Source: Alphaproteobacteria bacterium UBA1303 (GTDB lineage Bacteria > Pseudomonadota > Alphaproteobacteria > Micropepsales > Micropepsaceae). Taken from it: DNA of 45,802 nt. The stretch covers positions 3,742 through 49,543 of the forward strand of contig DBTZ01000039.1 of the NCBI GenBank assembly GCA_002307315.1, in the 5' to 3' direction. Shown piece by piece: positions 36,388-44,067 of this stretch (position 1 is the first letter of the stretch; every line of letters starts with the position of its first letter). Both the position numbers and the translations under genes were made by a program. The notes beneath the pieces are model-generated. The model was not told the DNA's origin. It made no database searches and worked only from the letters and a program-made list of their open reading frames with translations.

Positions 36388-37774
36388 AGCGGCCTGCCTC
36401 GATAAAGTTTCGTGGATTTCTGACTACATTATCGTACCACACTTCGTAATGCACGTGCGGTCCGGTGCTGCGCCCGGTCGAGCCGAGTCTACCTATGATA
36501 GCACCTTGTCTCACTTTTGCGCCAGCCTTCACCGCGACCGACATCAAATGTCCGTATCGAGTATGGATTCCATAGCCGTGATCTATTTCAACCAGGTTAC
36601 CATAGGCGCCTTTATATCCGGAAAAAACGACACGCCCCGGTGCGGTGGCATGCACCGCCGCCCCTTTGGGGCCGTCGAAATCGATGCCGGAATGAAAGGC
36701 ATAACGGCCGGTGAACGGATCGCGGCGGGGACCGAAGCCGTCGTTACGATAGAATTCGGCGCCGGTCACCGGTGCCGTCAATGGTAGGTGGCGAACGCCG
36801 TTCAGCAGGGTGTCAAGTTGATCGAGGGTTGCATATGCCTTCAAGTAGGCCTGCTGGAAGTTGCGATCGGGAATGCCTTCCAACTGCACGGAATCGAGCG
36901 GAATCTCCGGTCCGCCGGCGCCGCCTTCGACATGGGCGAAGCGCTCTTCGAACTTGTCGGGATTGATGCTGGCGCGGCGAAGGAGCAGCTGCAATTGCCT
37001 GACGCCTTTGGCGGCTTGGCCTTGCGCATCGGCCATCAACGGAGTCTCGGTGGTGCTGAGACGATGCAACCTTTCAGTTTGTACTGCCAACGACTTCAAT
37101 ACAGGGTGGCGGGCGACGGTCTCGGACGACAGCGGATCGGAATGGCGCTTACCGAAAAAAACACCGGCGATGCGTCCGACGGTACCGTTTATATCCAGCA
37201 TGCCGGATTTGCGCGGCTTCGCCGGTGTCGGCTTCTTGGCCGGCGGCGCGAACTCGACCGCGTCGTTGGTATCGCTGCCGCCGCGCAGGTCGGGCGGTAC
37301 GGCGGTGATGTCATCGGCCGTACCGGCGGGATTGGCACCGTTCTTTTCATTGAGGTTGGTGCTGCCGTTCAAGGCGGCGTCGACCTGTTTCTTGCGGCCG
37401 AGAAACCCGAGAATGGTGTTCTGCTTGACCTCCAATTCGTCGGCAGCGCTCTGAAATCTGTCTTCGGCCGAAACCAGCGCGCCATGCACTTCGTCATAGG
37501 AAAGCTGCAAATCGGCGACGCGATTTTCATAGGCCACCTGCATCTGATGATAGCGATGCTCCTTGGCGGCGATGATGCGGTCTTTGAATATGACATTGAC
37601 GGTGGCGAACGCCACCCACCCGAGAAACACCAGCCCGACGGCCGCCAGCGTTCCTTGCAGCATCGGGCCGAAGGTAAAAAATTGCACCCGCCCCTCGCTG
37701 CGGACATAGATTTGCTTTTCCGGGAATGTCTCGTGCACCCACGCCAACAAGCGCTCGACGAGCGTTCCGATCAT
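36368..37774 (-). CDS. Membrane-anchored M23 (LytM) endopeptidase
   Basis: The 468-residue protein has a short cytoplasmic N-terminus, one membrane segment (about residues 38-62, MLQGTLAAVGLVFLGWVAFATV), a periplasmic coiled-coil region (about 70-125) and a C-terminal M23 domain with the zinc ligands in FHSGIDFDGP (HxxxD) and GPHVHYEVW (HxH). The M23 catalytic residues are intact, so it should be an active peptidoglycan cross-link hydrolase. It overlaps the bactofilin gene by 20 bases. The cytoplasmic tail is a likely place for bactofilin contact. Upstream is a 951-base intergenic region full of palindromes. Confidence 0.93.
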   Translation of the reverse strand: MIGTLVERLLAWVHETFPEKQIYVRSEGRVQFFTFGPMLQGTLAAVGLVFLGWVAFATVNVIFKDRIIAAKEHRYHQMQVAYENRVADLQLSYDEVHGALVSAEDRFQSAADELEVKQNTILGFLGRKKQVDAALNGSTNLNEKNGANPAGTADDITAVPPDLRGGSDTNDAVEFAPPAKKPTPAKPRKSGMLDINGTVGRIAGVFFGKRHSDPLSSETVARHPVLKSLAVQTERLHRLSTTETPLMADAQGQAAKGVRQLQLLLRRASINPDKFEERFAHVEGGAGGPEIPLDSVQLEGIPDRNFQQAYLKAYATLDQLDTLLNGVRHLPLTAPVTGAEFYRNDGFGPRRDPFTGRYAFHSGIDFDGPKGAAVHATAPGRVVFSGYKGAYGNLVEIDHGYGIHTRYGHLMSVAVKAGAKVRQGAIIGRLGSTGRSTGPHVHYEVWYDNVVRNPRNFIEAGRYVLKQG

Positions 37775-37889
37775 CGGAAATCTTCCCTATTCAGCGCACT
37801 CTAGCCGCGCCAACCCCAGTCGCCGGCATTTCACCTAATTACCGGACTTTTATCAAGCGGCTATGTTCGAAAAGCGCTATTGGGGTTAA

Positions 37890-38055
37890 CTAGTGTCCCG
37901 ATTCCGAAATTCGTTACACCTGATATCGACATTTTTCGAATTTCGGAATCGAAAGGACACTAGGCAACATATTGATGCTAGTGTCGTTTTGGTTTCGAAG
38001 TTCGTTACCCGTGCCGATATAGAGAATAAAACGAACTTCGAAACCACGACACTAG
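37890..38055. repeat. CTAG-bounded double-hairpin element, copy 1
   Basis: Hairpin 1 (37890-37963) pairs CTAGTGTCC with GGACACTAG and GATTCCGAAATTCG with CGAATTTCGGAATC. Hairpin 2 (37978-38055) pairs CTAGTGTCG with CGACACTAG and GGTTTCGAAGTTCGT with ACGAACTTCGAAACC. Both start and end with CTAG. Copy 2 lies at 38492-38659 in the same orientation. Confidence 0.85.
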
Positions 38056-38301
38056 AAGGCGAGTGATCGGCGGTAATTTCTCGCGTAGCTTGCAATGCGG
38101 CCTCGGCGGTACAGTCTGCAGCGTTGTCCTTTGGATGAAATGCAGCACGGGAGGGCCGGTTCTTCAATTGCGCAAGGAAACCGCATTGCCGCCGGCTGTC
38201 GCCAGTTCGAAGGTGAGGGCACTATCGCCTTCTTTGTATTTAAAAAAAACGGAAGAATGTTGCGTATCGTGAAAAGCCCGGGCGGATTTCCCGGCAAGGC
38301 C

Positions 38302-38375
38302 AGTGGAGCGAATTTGACGTTTGCCTCTCGCCGGCCGCCCCCTCGTGTTCAAACGTCAAATTCATAAGCTCCACT
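38302..38375. repeat. Long imperfect hairpin
   Basis: AGTGGAGC and AATTTGACGTTTG (38302-38323) pair with CAAACGTCAAATT and GCTCCACT (38350-38375), with a small bulge. CTAG again follows at the outer end (38373-38376). Only one copy is seen in this window. Confidence 0.7.
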
Positions 38376-38389
38376 AGAAACATAAACTT

Positions 38390-38433
38390 GCTACAGCCAA
38401 TTCCGGTCATTAAGAACCGTAATTGGCTGTAGC
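38390..38433. repeat. Perfect 13-base inverted repeat
   Basis: GCTACAGCCAATT (38390-38402) pairs perfectly with AATTGGCTGTAGC (38421-38433); an inner CGGT/ACCG pairing extends the stem. TTTCTTT follows on the plus strand, so it could act as a terminator, though no gene ends just before it. Confidence 0.65.
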
Positions 38434-38454
38434 TTTCTTTGTTGCCGCGCATTT

Positions 38455-38494
38455 TTGCGGCGAACCGGATTCCACTTCGCCGGAATGCGCTCTG
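38455..38494 (-). repeat. Fragment of the TAGAGC-type repeat, reverse orientation
   Basis: Read on the minus strand it gives CAGAGCGCATTCC followed by GAAGTGGAATCCGGTTCG, the same opening and GTGGAATCCGG core as copies A and B. Only the first part of the element is kept; it runs straight into double-hairpin copy 2. Confidence 0.6.
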
Positions 38495-38659
38495 GTGTCC
38501 CGATTCAGAAATCCGCTTTATTCCAATATCAGGTACTTACGGATTTTTAGAATCGTCAGGACACTAGTCAACCTATTGGTCCCAGTGTCGTTTCGGTTTC
38601 AAAGTTCGTTACCCGTGCCGATATAGAGTATAAAACGCACTTCGAAACCGCGACACTAG
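38492..38659. repeat. CTAG-bounded double-hairpin element, copy 2
   Basis: Hairpin 1 (38492-38567) is partly decayed, but GTGTCC and GGACACTAG remain at its ends. Hairpin 2 (38582-38659) closely matches copy 1, including the unpaired loop ACCCGTGCCGATATAGAG. It ends 66 bases before the AsmA-like gene. Confidence 0.8.
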
Positions 38660-38725
38660 CGTGCGCTGGCAATATCGTTCATGAAGGCGGGGTAGCAGCG
38701 CACCGCTTGACGAAAGAGAGTTGGC

Positions 38726-41700
38726 GTGAACGAACCCGGTCGTCCCGTCCTAACGCGGTATCTCCGTTGGGTGCTTTGGCTGCGCCGCCGTCGCTTCGGC
38801 ACTGCCGCCATCGTGGCGGTCGGTGTTTTCGCCGCGCTGGCCTTTTTCGTCCTCGGTGCCGGTATCCGGCTATTGATCGGGCCGGTATCGCTGGGGCCGT
38901 TTGCCGGTGCGCTGTCGGGCGCGTTGGCCGAGGCATTGCCCGGCGTCAGCATGCAATACGATCAAGCGGCGATCGAATGGTCGCGCGAGGAAGGCCGGGT
39001 CAGCTTGGTCATTCTCGGCACCCGCGTGTGCGACGCCTCGGGGCGAATTGTCGCCCAGGCGCCCAAGGCCGATATCCGGCTTGCCGCCGCCCCGCTGCTG
39101 CACGGCAATGTGGTGGTGAAAGACATTACGCTGGTCGGCGTGCAACTCACCTTGGTGCGGGCTGCGGACGGGACTTTGCGTCTCGGCGTCGGCGGCGATC
39201 GGCAGGAACGCGATCTCATCGACCGCATTGCCGAGGCGCTGTCGAAATCCAAAGGGCCTTCGACGCTGGAAAGCTTCGCGGTACGCCGGGCCCGTTTCGC
39301 GCTGTACGACGAAGGCACCAAGTTGTTCGTGGTTTCTCCGTGGGCGGATTTTCGCCTGACGGCGGCCGCCAGCGGCAGGCTCAAGGCCCGCGTCGACGCC
39401 ACGATCGAACTGGCCGGCCGTCCCGCCCGGTTGAAAGGCGAATTCGTCTTTCCGCCGAAATCGAAAATGGTCGAGGGACAAATTGCCCTTATCGGCTTCG
39501 ATCTGTCTTCGCTCGCCGCCGGCAGCGAAACGTTCTCGTCGCTGAAACAGGCGGCGCTGAAGACCGATCTGGCCGCCAAATTCGTCCTCGACGGCGCCAA
39601 TCTGACCACCGCCGATTTCACTCTTCTGGCCCGCGGCACCTTCGCGCTGCCGGCGGTGAAGGGGCGAATCGCCGTCGCCGGTCTGATTGCCGGCGGCCGC
39701 TACGACGGCGGGCACCATCGGCTGACGTTGCAGGTTTCGCGGATTGACGCCGACAAAATCAAAGGCAGTATCAGCGGCCGGATCGATCTGGTCGCCGCCG
39801 CGCCGAACGCGCCGGCCCACACCGCCGTCGATCTCAAGCTGCGCAATCTGTCGCTCAACCTGCCGGGCGTTTTTGCCGGGCCGGTGGATTTTCAGGTGGC
39901 GGCGGTGCGTGCCGATTGGCGGACCGATACGCGCGAGCTTGACGTTGCGCGGCTGATCGTCGAGGGCAAGCCGTTCTCGCTGAAGACGGCGGGACGGTTG
40001 AGTTTCCCGGCGGATCGCTCGGCAGGGATCGAGATGACGGGCGAGATCGGCGCGATGGGCGTGCGCGATCTGGTGCGCTATTGGCCGCTGATCGCCGCGG
40101 GGGGCGGCCGCGCCTGGACCGATGCGAACATGCCCGCCGGGCGCGTCGGCGCAATGACCTTCGCCTTGCACATTCCGCCCGGGGCGCTCGATGCGCCGGC
40201 GCTGGCAGCGAACATGCTGGAGATGAAGTTTGCGCTCTTTGGTGTCGAGGCGAAATATATCGACGGTCTGACCCACCTCACTGCAGGGCACGGACGGGCG
40301 AGACTGACCGGTACGGATTTCACCATCGACATCGACGGCGCCAAGGTCGGGGCGTTGACGCTTTCCCCTGCGCGTTTCCATATTCCCGATCTCAACATCG
40401 ACGATCAGGTCGGCGAGATCGACGCGCATTTGAGCGGCGCGCTGGCCGACGTGCTGGCGCTGATCGACATGAAGCCCCTGCGCTATCCCACCCGGTTCGG
40501 CTTCAGCCCCGCCAGCGCCCGGGGCAACGCCGCGGCCGATATCAGGATAGACCTGCCGCTGAGAAAATCGCTGCACGTCGACGAAGTGCAGATCGCGGTC
40601 AAGGCGCACAGTACCGGCTTCGGCTTGGCGCTGGGAAAAGAGCTGCGCATAAGCGACGGCACCGTCGATTTTTCGGTGAGCAACACCAGTCTGTGGGCGG
40701 TCGGCAGCGTCGGTCTCAACGGTTCGGGATCGAAGCTGGGTGTCGATTGGTCCGAGGATTTCGCTTCGGCGGGCCCGGTCACTACCAAAATTGCCGTCAA
40801 AGGTGCGCTCGACGAAACCGCGCGCCGTGCGCTCGGTCTGACGTCGTTCGCCGGCCTGAAAGGGGCGATGGGCGTCACCGGCACGCTGACCGGCCGGCGC
40901 GGCGCGCTTCGTCAGGGCAATTTCGTCGCCGATTTGACGCCGACGGCGATGACGATCAACGCCATCGGCGTCGATAAGCCTGCCGGCTTCGCCATGGCCG
41001 CCAAGGTCGGCGTTGGGTTCGGCGCGCAGGCGCATTTGTCGGATATCAACCTCCATCTGACCGCCCAAGGCACCTCTGTCGCCGTTACCGCCAAGTTTGA
41101 CGAAGCCGGTGCGCTAACCTCGTTGCAAGCGCCGCAAGTGCGGATCGGTCCGCGCAACGATTTTGCCGTCACGTTGAGCAAAACCGCAGGCGGCACCGAC
41201 ATCTCGTTGCGCGGACGCTCGCTCGACGGTTCGCGATTGGCCAGACAAGGCGAAGTCGATGCCGACGGCCAAAGTGGCGGTACCGGCGGTGGTACCCGAG
41301 GGGGCGATCCGCTCGACGGGCCGTTTCGCGTGTCGATCCGACTCGACCGGCTGGCGCTCCGCGACGCCGTGGCGGTCAGCAACTTCTCGCTCGATGTCGC
41401 CGGCGCCGGTGATCGGCTGTCGGCACTGACGCTGGCGGGCGGTATGGGCAAGAACGTGCCGATTTCCGCTTCGCTGATCCAGGCCGGCGGGGCGCGGGCC
41501 TTAAGCTTTACCGCCGCCGACGCCGGATTGTTCTTCAAGGGGCTGTATGGTTTTTCCGGTCTGAAGGGCGGCAAACTGGCGGTGAGCTTGAGCATTCCCG
41601 GTCAGCTCACCCTCGTGCGGAGCGCAGGCGATGCCGATTTCAAGGGCAAGCTGGTGTTGACGGATTTCCGCGTCGTCGATCAGCCGCTGCTCGCCCGCCT

Positions 41701-42151
41701 GTTCACCGCCGGATCGCTCGGCGGACTGATCAACCTGATGCAGGGGCAGGGCATCGCGGTGGACGAGTTGGACATGCCGTTCTCCTCGCGCAACCGGGTG
41801 ATTGCGATCAAGGGCGCGCACGCCACCGGCCCGGCGATCGGCATCACCGCCGACGGGTATATCGACCGGCCGAAGAACCGGATCGCGGTCAAGGGCACGC
41901 TGGTGCCGCTCTACGGCCTCAACAGCGTGCTTGGCCACATTCCCCTGCTGGGCGATGTGCTGACGTCGAAGAAGGGCGAAGGCATCTTCGGCATGAGCTA
42001 TGCCGTCGAAGGCGATGCCGACGAGCCGAAGGTCAGCGTCAATCCGCTGTCGGTGCTGGCGCCGGGAATCTTTAGGCGGGCCTTCGAAGGCAAGCTCCCC
42101 TCCGCCGCTCAGGCGCCGACCAACAATCCGCCAAAGGCTACGGGGCCCTAG
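38726..42151 (+). CDS. AsmA/YhdP-like large periplasmic protein
   Basis: The 1141-residue protein starts with a positively charged segment and one membrane helix (about residues 25-50, FGTAAIVAVGVFAALAFFVLGAGIRLLIG), followed by a very long beta-rich periplasmic part, as in YhdP/DUF3971 proteins. The C-terminal AsmA-like region is clear: DFRVVDQPLLARLFTAGSLGG, IKGAHATGPAIGITADGYID and VKGTLVPLYGLNSVLGHIPLLGDVL. Such proteins are thought to bridge the periplasm and carry phospholipids to the outer membrane. GTG 38726 with AAAGAGAG upstream is the likely start. The stop TAG (42149-42151) lies inside a palindromic element. Confidence 0.88.
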   Translation: MNEPGRPVLTRYLRWVLWLRRRRFGTAAIVAVGVFAALAFFVLGAGIRLLIGPVSLGPFAGALSGALAEALPGVSMQYDQAAIEWSREEGRVSLVILGTRVCDASGRIVAQAPKADIRLAAAPLLHGNVVVKDITLVGVQLTLVRAADGTLRLGVGGDRQERDLIDRIAEALSKSKGPSTLESFAVRRARFALYDEGTKLFVVSPWADFRLTAAASGRLKARVDATIELAGRPARLKGEFVFPPKSKMVEGQIALIGFDLSSLAAGSETFSSLKQAALKTDLAAKFVLDGANLTTADFTLLARGTFALPAVKGRIAVAGLIAGGRYDGGHHRLTLQVSRIDADKIKGSISGRIDLVAAAPNAPAHTAVDLKLRNLSLNLPGVFAGPVDFQVAAVRADWRTDTRELDVARLIVEGKPFSLKTAGRLSFPADRSAGIEMTGEIGAMGVRDLVRYWPLIAAGGGRAWTDANMPAGRVGAMTFALHIPPGALDAPALAANMLEMKFALFGVEAKYIDGLTHLTAGHGRARLTGTDFTIDIDGAKVGALTLSPARFHIPDLNIDDQVGEIDAHLSGALADVLALIDMKPLRYPTRFGFSPASARGNAAADIRIDLPLRKSLHVDEVQIAVKAHSTGFGLALGKELRISDGTVDFSVSNTSLWAVGSVGLNGSGSKLGVDWSEDFASAGPVTTKIAVKGALDETARRALGLTSFAGLKGAMGVTGTLTGRRGALRQGNFVADLTPTAMTINAIGVDKPAGFAMAAKVGVGFGAQAHLSDINLHLTAQGTSVAVTAKFDEAGALTSLQAPQVRIGPRNDFAVTLSKTAGGTDISLRGRSLDGSRLARQGEVDADGQSGGTGGGTRGGDPLDGPFRVSIRLDRLALRDAVAVSNFSLDVAGAGDRLSALTLAGGMGKNVPISASLIQAGGARALSFTAADAGLFFKGLYGFSGLKGGKLAVSLSIPGQLTLVRSAGDADFKGKLVLTDFRVVDQPLLARLFTAGSLGGLINLMQGQGIAVDELDMPFSSRNRVIAIKGAHATGPAIGITADGYIDRPKNRIAVKGTLVPLYGLNSVLGHIPLLGDVLTSKKGEGIFGMSYAVEGDADEPKVSVNPLSVLAPGIFRRAFEGKLPSAAQAPTNNPPKATGP

Positions 42152-42252
42152 AGCGACGGACGTTCAAGCGCGATCAGTCCGTCGCTCTAGCCCTTTGTTT
42201 AGTCGCAACTTTACGCGCAAAACCGATTCCACTTTTGCGCTCGTTGCTCTAA
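42148..42252 (-). repeat. 105-base composite palindromic element, copy 2 (inverted)
   Basis: Its reverse complement matches the element at 34334-34438 with only a handful of differences. The perfect arms CTAGAGCGACGGAC (42148-42161) and GTCCGTCGCTCTAG (42177-42190) are kept. It supplies the stop codon of the AsmA-like gene, and its hairpin, followed by CCTTTGTTT, might end that transcript. Confidence 0.85.
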
Positions 42253-42364
42253 TTAGTTGCCTGTAGAAAAGTCCCTTGCTACGCGAAGGTGTACTTTTCC
42301 CAATTGAAACATAAGGAAAAAACTCGCTTGGGGCGGCCCGGCGCTGGTTTGTCGCTTGTTTTCG

Positions 42365-42409
42365 TTTTTTCAGGATTTGGGGGCCGAATGGCCCGAAATC
42401 CTGAAAAAA
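42365..42409. repeat. 45-base palindrome
   Basis: TTTTTTCAGGATTT (42365-42378) pairs perfectly with AAATCCTGAAAAAA (42396-42409), and the inner GGGCC/GGCCC extends the stem. The T-run comes before and the A-run after the stem, the opposite order to an intrinsic terminator on either strand. Confidence 0.7.
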
Positions 42410-42513
42410 CAGACCGTCGTCAATGCGCCGCCCGCGCGCGCATCGACGACGAAAAAGATTCTTTAACCCCGAGCGCAGACCCGCTTCAAGCAAGGGGGTG
42501 TCCTGATGAAATC

Positions 42514-42557
42514 GTGAAAAAGTACACTGAGGCCTTTAGGCCGAAGGACTTTTTCAC
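42514..42557. repeat. 44-base palindrome
   Basis: GTGAAAAAGT (42514-42523) pairs with ACTTTTTCAC (42548-42557), with an inner GGCCTTTAGGCC stem-loop (42531-42542). It lies about 60 bases past the 3' end of the minus-strand gene. Confidence 0.65.
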
Positions 42558-42615
42558 GGACGACAAATTACGAACCTACGAGGAATGTGCTTCGTCGCAG
42601 GCTCGAAATCCGGCG

Positions 42616-43863
42616 TCAGGCGTGGCTGCGTGCGGCGGCGGCCAAGTCTTCCGAGAGATCGCCGTCGATGGCTGATGCCGCCGGAGCGGTCGCGGCAGGC
42701 ACTTGGTAATAGTCGGGACGGAAACGCACCCTAAGGTCGGTATAGACGACGCTGCGGCCGGTTACGTTGCCGAGCCAGTCGATGGTGAGCCCGCGCCAGA
42801 GATGGCGCGGAATGCGTTCGAAACCGTACGTGATGCTGCCGACCTGACGGCGGGCGATGCCTTCGCACCCGCCTTTGCGCATGGCGGTTTTTATCTCCAG
42901 CGCGACCGCATCGGTGTTGATGATCTGCAGAATCTTGTAGAGCACCAACTTGGTTTCGCTGTAGGAGGCGAAATTCTCGGCTTCGTCGGCCGGCACCTCG
43001 CGTTGACGCCACTCGCGCAGTTTTCGCGTCAGCCAGCTGCGTTCTTCGACGAACAGAAATTTCGGCCGTTCGTTCAGCGCCAGCGCATAATCGACCAGAT
43101 CCTGGCGGCGGATGTCGGCATAGCGCACGGCTTCTTCTGCGCCGCGGCTGGCGGGCAGTGCGCCCGCTTCGATATGCGCTTCCAGCCGCAGACAGGTCGG
43201 CAAACACGGCTTGCCCTTGAGGTTGTCGCTGACCGGTTCCCATTCGTTCCACAGCCAGGCGACCTGCCAGGTCTTCAGGCTATGCGCCTTGTCCCAGCGG
43301 GCAAAATCGGCCGCAAGCTGCACCACTTGATTGGGCATGATCAGATCGAGCGACGATTGCGGCTTCGATGCAGTGGCGCCCGACGGCTTCACCTCGGTTT
43401 CGACAATGCCTTCGAACAGTTTGTTTCTCTCGGCGGCCGGCTGGGGGTCCAGTATGATCGGATCGGACGCCGTCTGCTTGGTGCCGTCGACGGTTTCGGC
43501 GGGATGCGTCTCGACAATCTGCGAGACCACCAGCTTGGGCGTGAAATGTTCGGGGTCGGGCTGCCGTCGCGCCGGCACTTCGGTCTCAGCGTGCGAGAAC
43601 TGCATCGCCAGGAACTTCGCCATAAGCGGCGATATGCGCGTTACGATGTCCGCCATCTCAGCCCACAAGCTCGACGAGAGCAGCGTCATCAGCAGCATGC
43701 CGCTCGCGAATACGAACAGGAGCGGGTCGGCAAACCGATTGGTCAGCCACACTTCGCAGTCGACCAGGCCCGAGAATGGGGGAAACAAATCCGCCGCCGT
43801 CAGAGTCCAGATCAGGGCGATGGCGACGCGGGCGATCCAACCGATAATTCTTTTCGCAGACAT
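42616..43863 (-). CDS. Uncharacterised protein with two N-terminal membrane segments
   Basis: I do not recognise this family. From ATG at 43863 (MSAKRIIGW) the product has 415 residues; ATG at 43908 would add fifteen. Two membrane segments lie near the N-terminus (IIGWIARVAIALIWTLTAADLF and PLLFVFASGMLLMTLLSSSLW). A proline/threonine-rich linker follows, then a soluble domain from about residue 170 with landmarks LKTWQVAWLWNEWEPV, ADIRRQDLVDYALAL and RRQVGSITYGFERIPRHLWRGLTIDW. The cysteines CLPTC near the middle could bind a metal or form a disulfide. It stands alone between palindromes and tyrS, with a weak ribosome-binding site. Confidence 0.65.
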   Translation of the reverse strand: MSAKRIIGWIARVAIALIWTLTAADLFPPFSGLVDCEVWLTNRFADPLLFVFASGMLLMTLLSSSLWAEMADIVTRISPLMAKFLAMQFSHAETEVPARRQPDPEHFTPKLVVSQIVETHPAETVDGTKQTASDPIILDPQPAAERNKLFEGIVETEVKPSGATASKPQSSLDLIMPNQVVQLAADFARWDKAHSLKTWQVAWLWNEWEPVSDNLKGKPCLPTCLRLEAHIEAGALPASRGAEEAVRYADIRRQDLVDYALALNERPKFLFVEERSWLTRKLREWRQREVPADEAENFASYSETKLVLYKILQIINTDAVALEIKTAMRKGGCEGIARRQVGSITYGFERIPRHLWRGLTIDWLGNVTGRSVVYTDLRVRFRPDYYQVPAATAPAASAIDGDLSEDLAAAARSHA

Positions 43864-44027
43864 AGCAGTGCCGGTACATAGCGTTTCATGTACGGTTAGG
43901 TTGCCCATTTATGCTTAAACAGTGATTAATACGGGCAAAATCCCTTATCGAACGACGGTTTGGGGCAATTTTCCTCTCCTCTCAAGCAATATCCTTGAGA
44001 AATATCAACAAAAACAATCGATTGACC

Positions 44028-44067
44028 AAAAACGGCGGCGTTTCGCGGGCGTAAATGCGTCACCGCC
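44028..44067 (-). terminator. Candidate intrinsic terminator of tyrS
   Basis: On the minus strand GGCGG just after the tyrS stop pairs with CCGCC about 24 bases later, followed by GTTTTT. The stem is short and the loop large, so it is only a moderate candidate. Confidence 0.45.

Larger units (their letters stand above)
37775..38725. other. Long intergenic region made largely of palindromic elements
   Basis: This 951-base gap separates the divergent M23 and AsmA-like genes. I see no convincing gene: the small frames (for example 38052-38297 minus) run through hairpins and resemble nothing. It holds two copies of a double hairpin (37890-38055 and 38492-38659), two further hairpins (38302-38375 and 38390-38433) and a fragment of the TAGAGC repeat (38455-38494). 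The unique stretch 38056-38300 is unexplained. Promoters for both flanking genes must be here. Confidence 0.7.
42253..42615. other. Intergenic region with two large palindromes
   Basis: No gene is supported. A frame at 42289-42675 runs through both palindromes and into the next gene, and looks artificial. Two strong palindromes are listed separately. An imperfect pair GAAAAGT (near 42266) with ACTTTTC (near 42292) also exists. Confidence 0.6.

Noticed and set aside
38052..38297. Small minus-strand frame between the double-hairpin elements
   Set aside because: Its stop is provided by a repeat, and no motif or ribosome-binding site supports it.
38870..41068. Very long minus-strand frame opposite the AsmA-like gene
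   Set aside because: Its composition is that of a shadow frame (rich in Arg, Gln, Gly), while the plus strand gives a coherent membrane-anchored AsmA-like protein.
42289..42675. 128-codon plus-strand frame after the AsmA-like gene
   Set aside because: It runs through two palindromes and into the opposite-strand gene, with no recognisable domain or ribosome-binding site.
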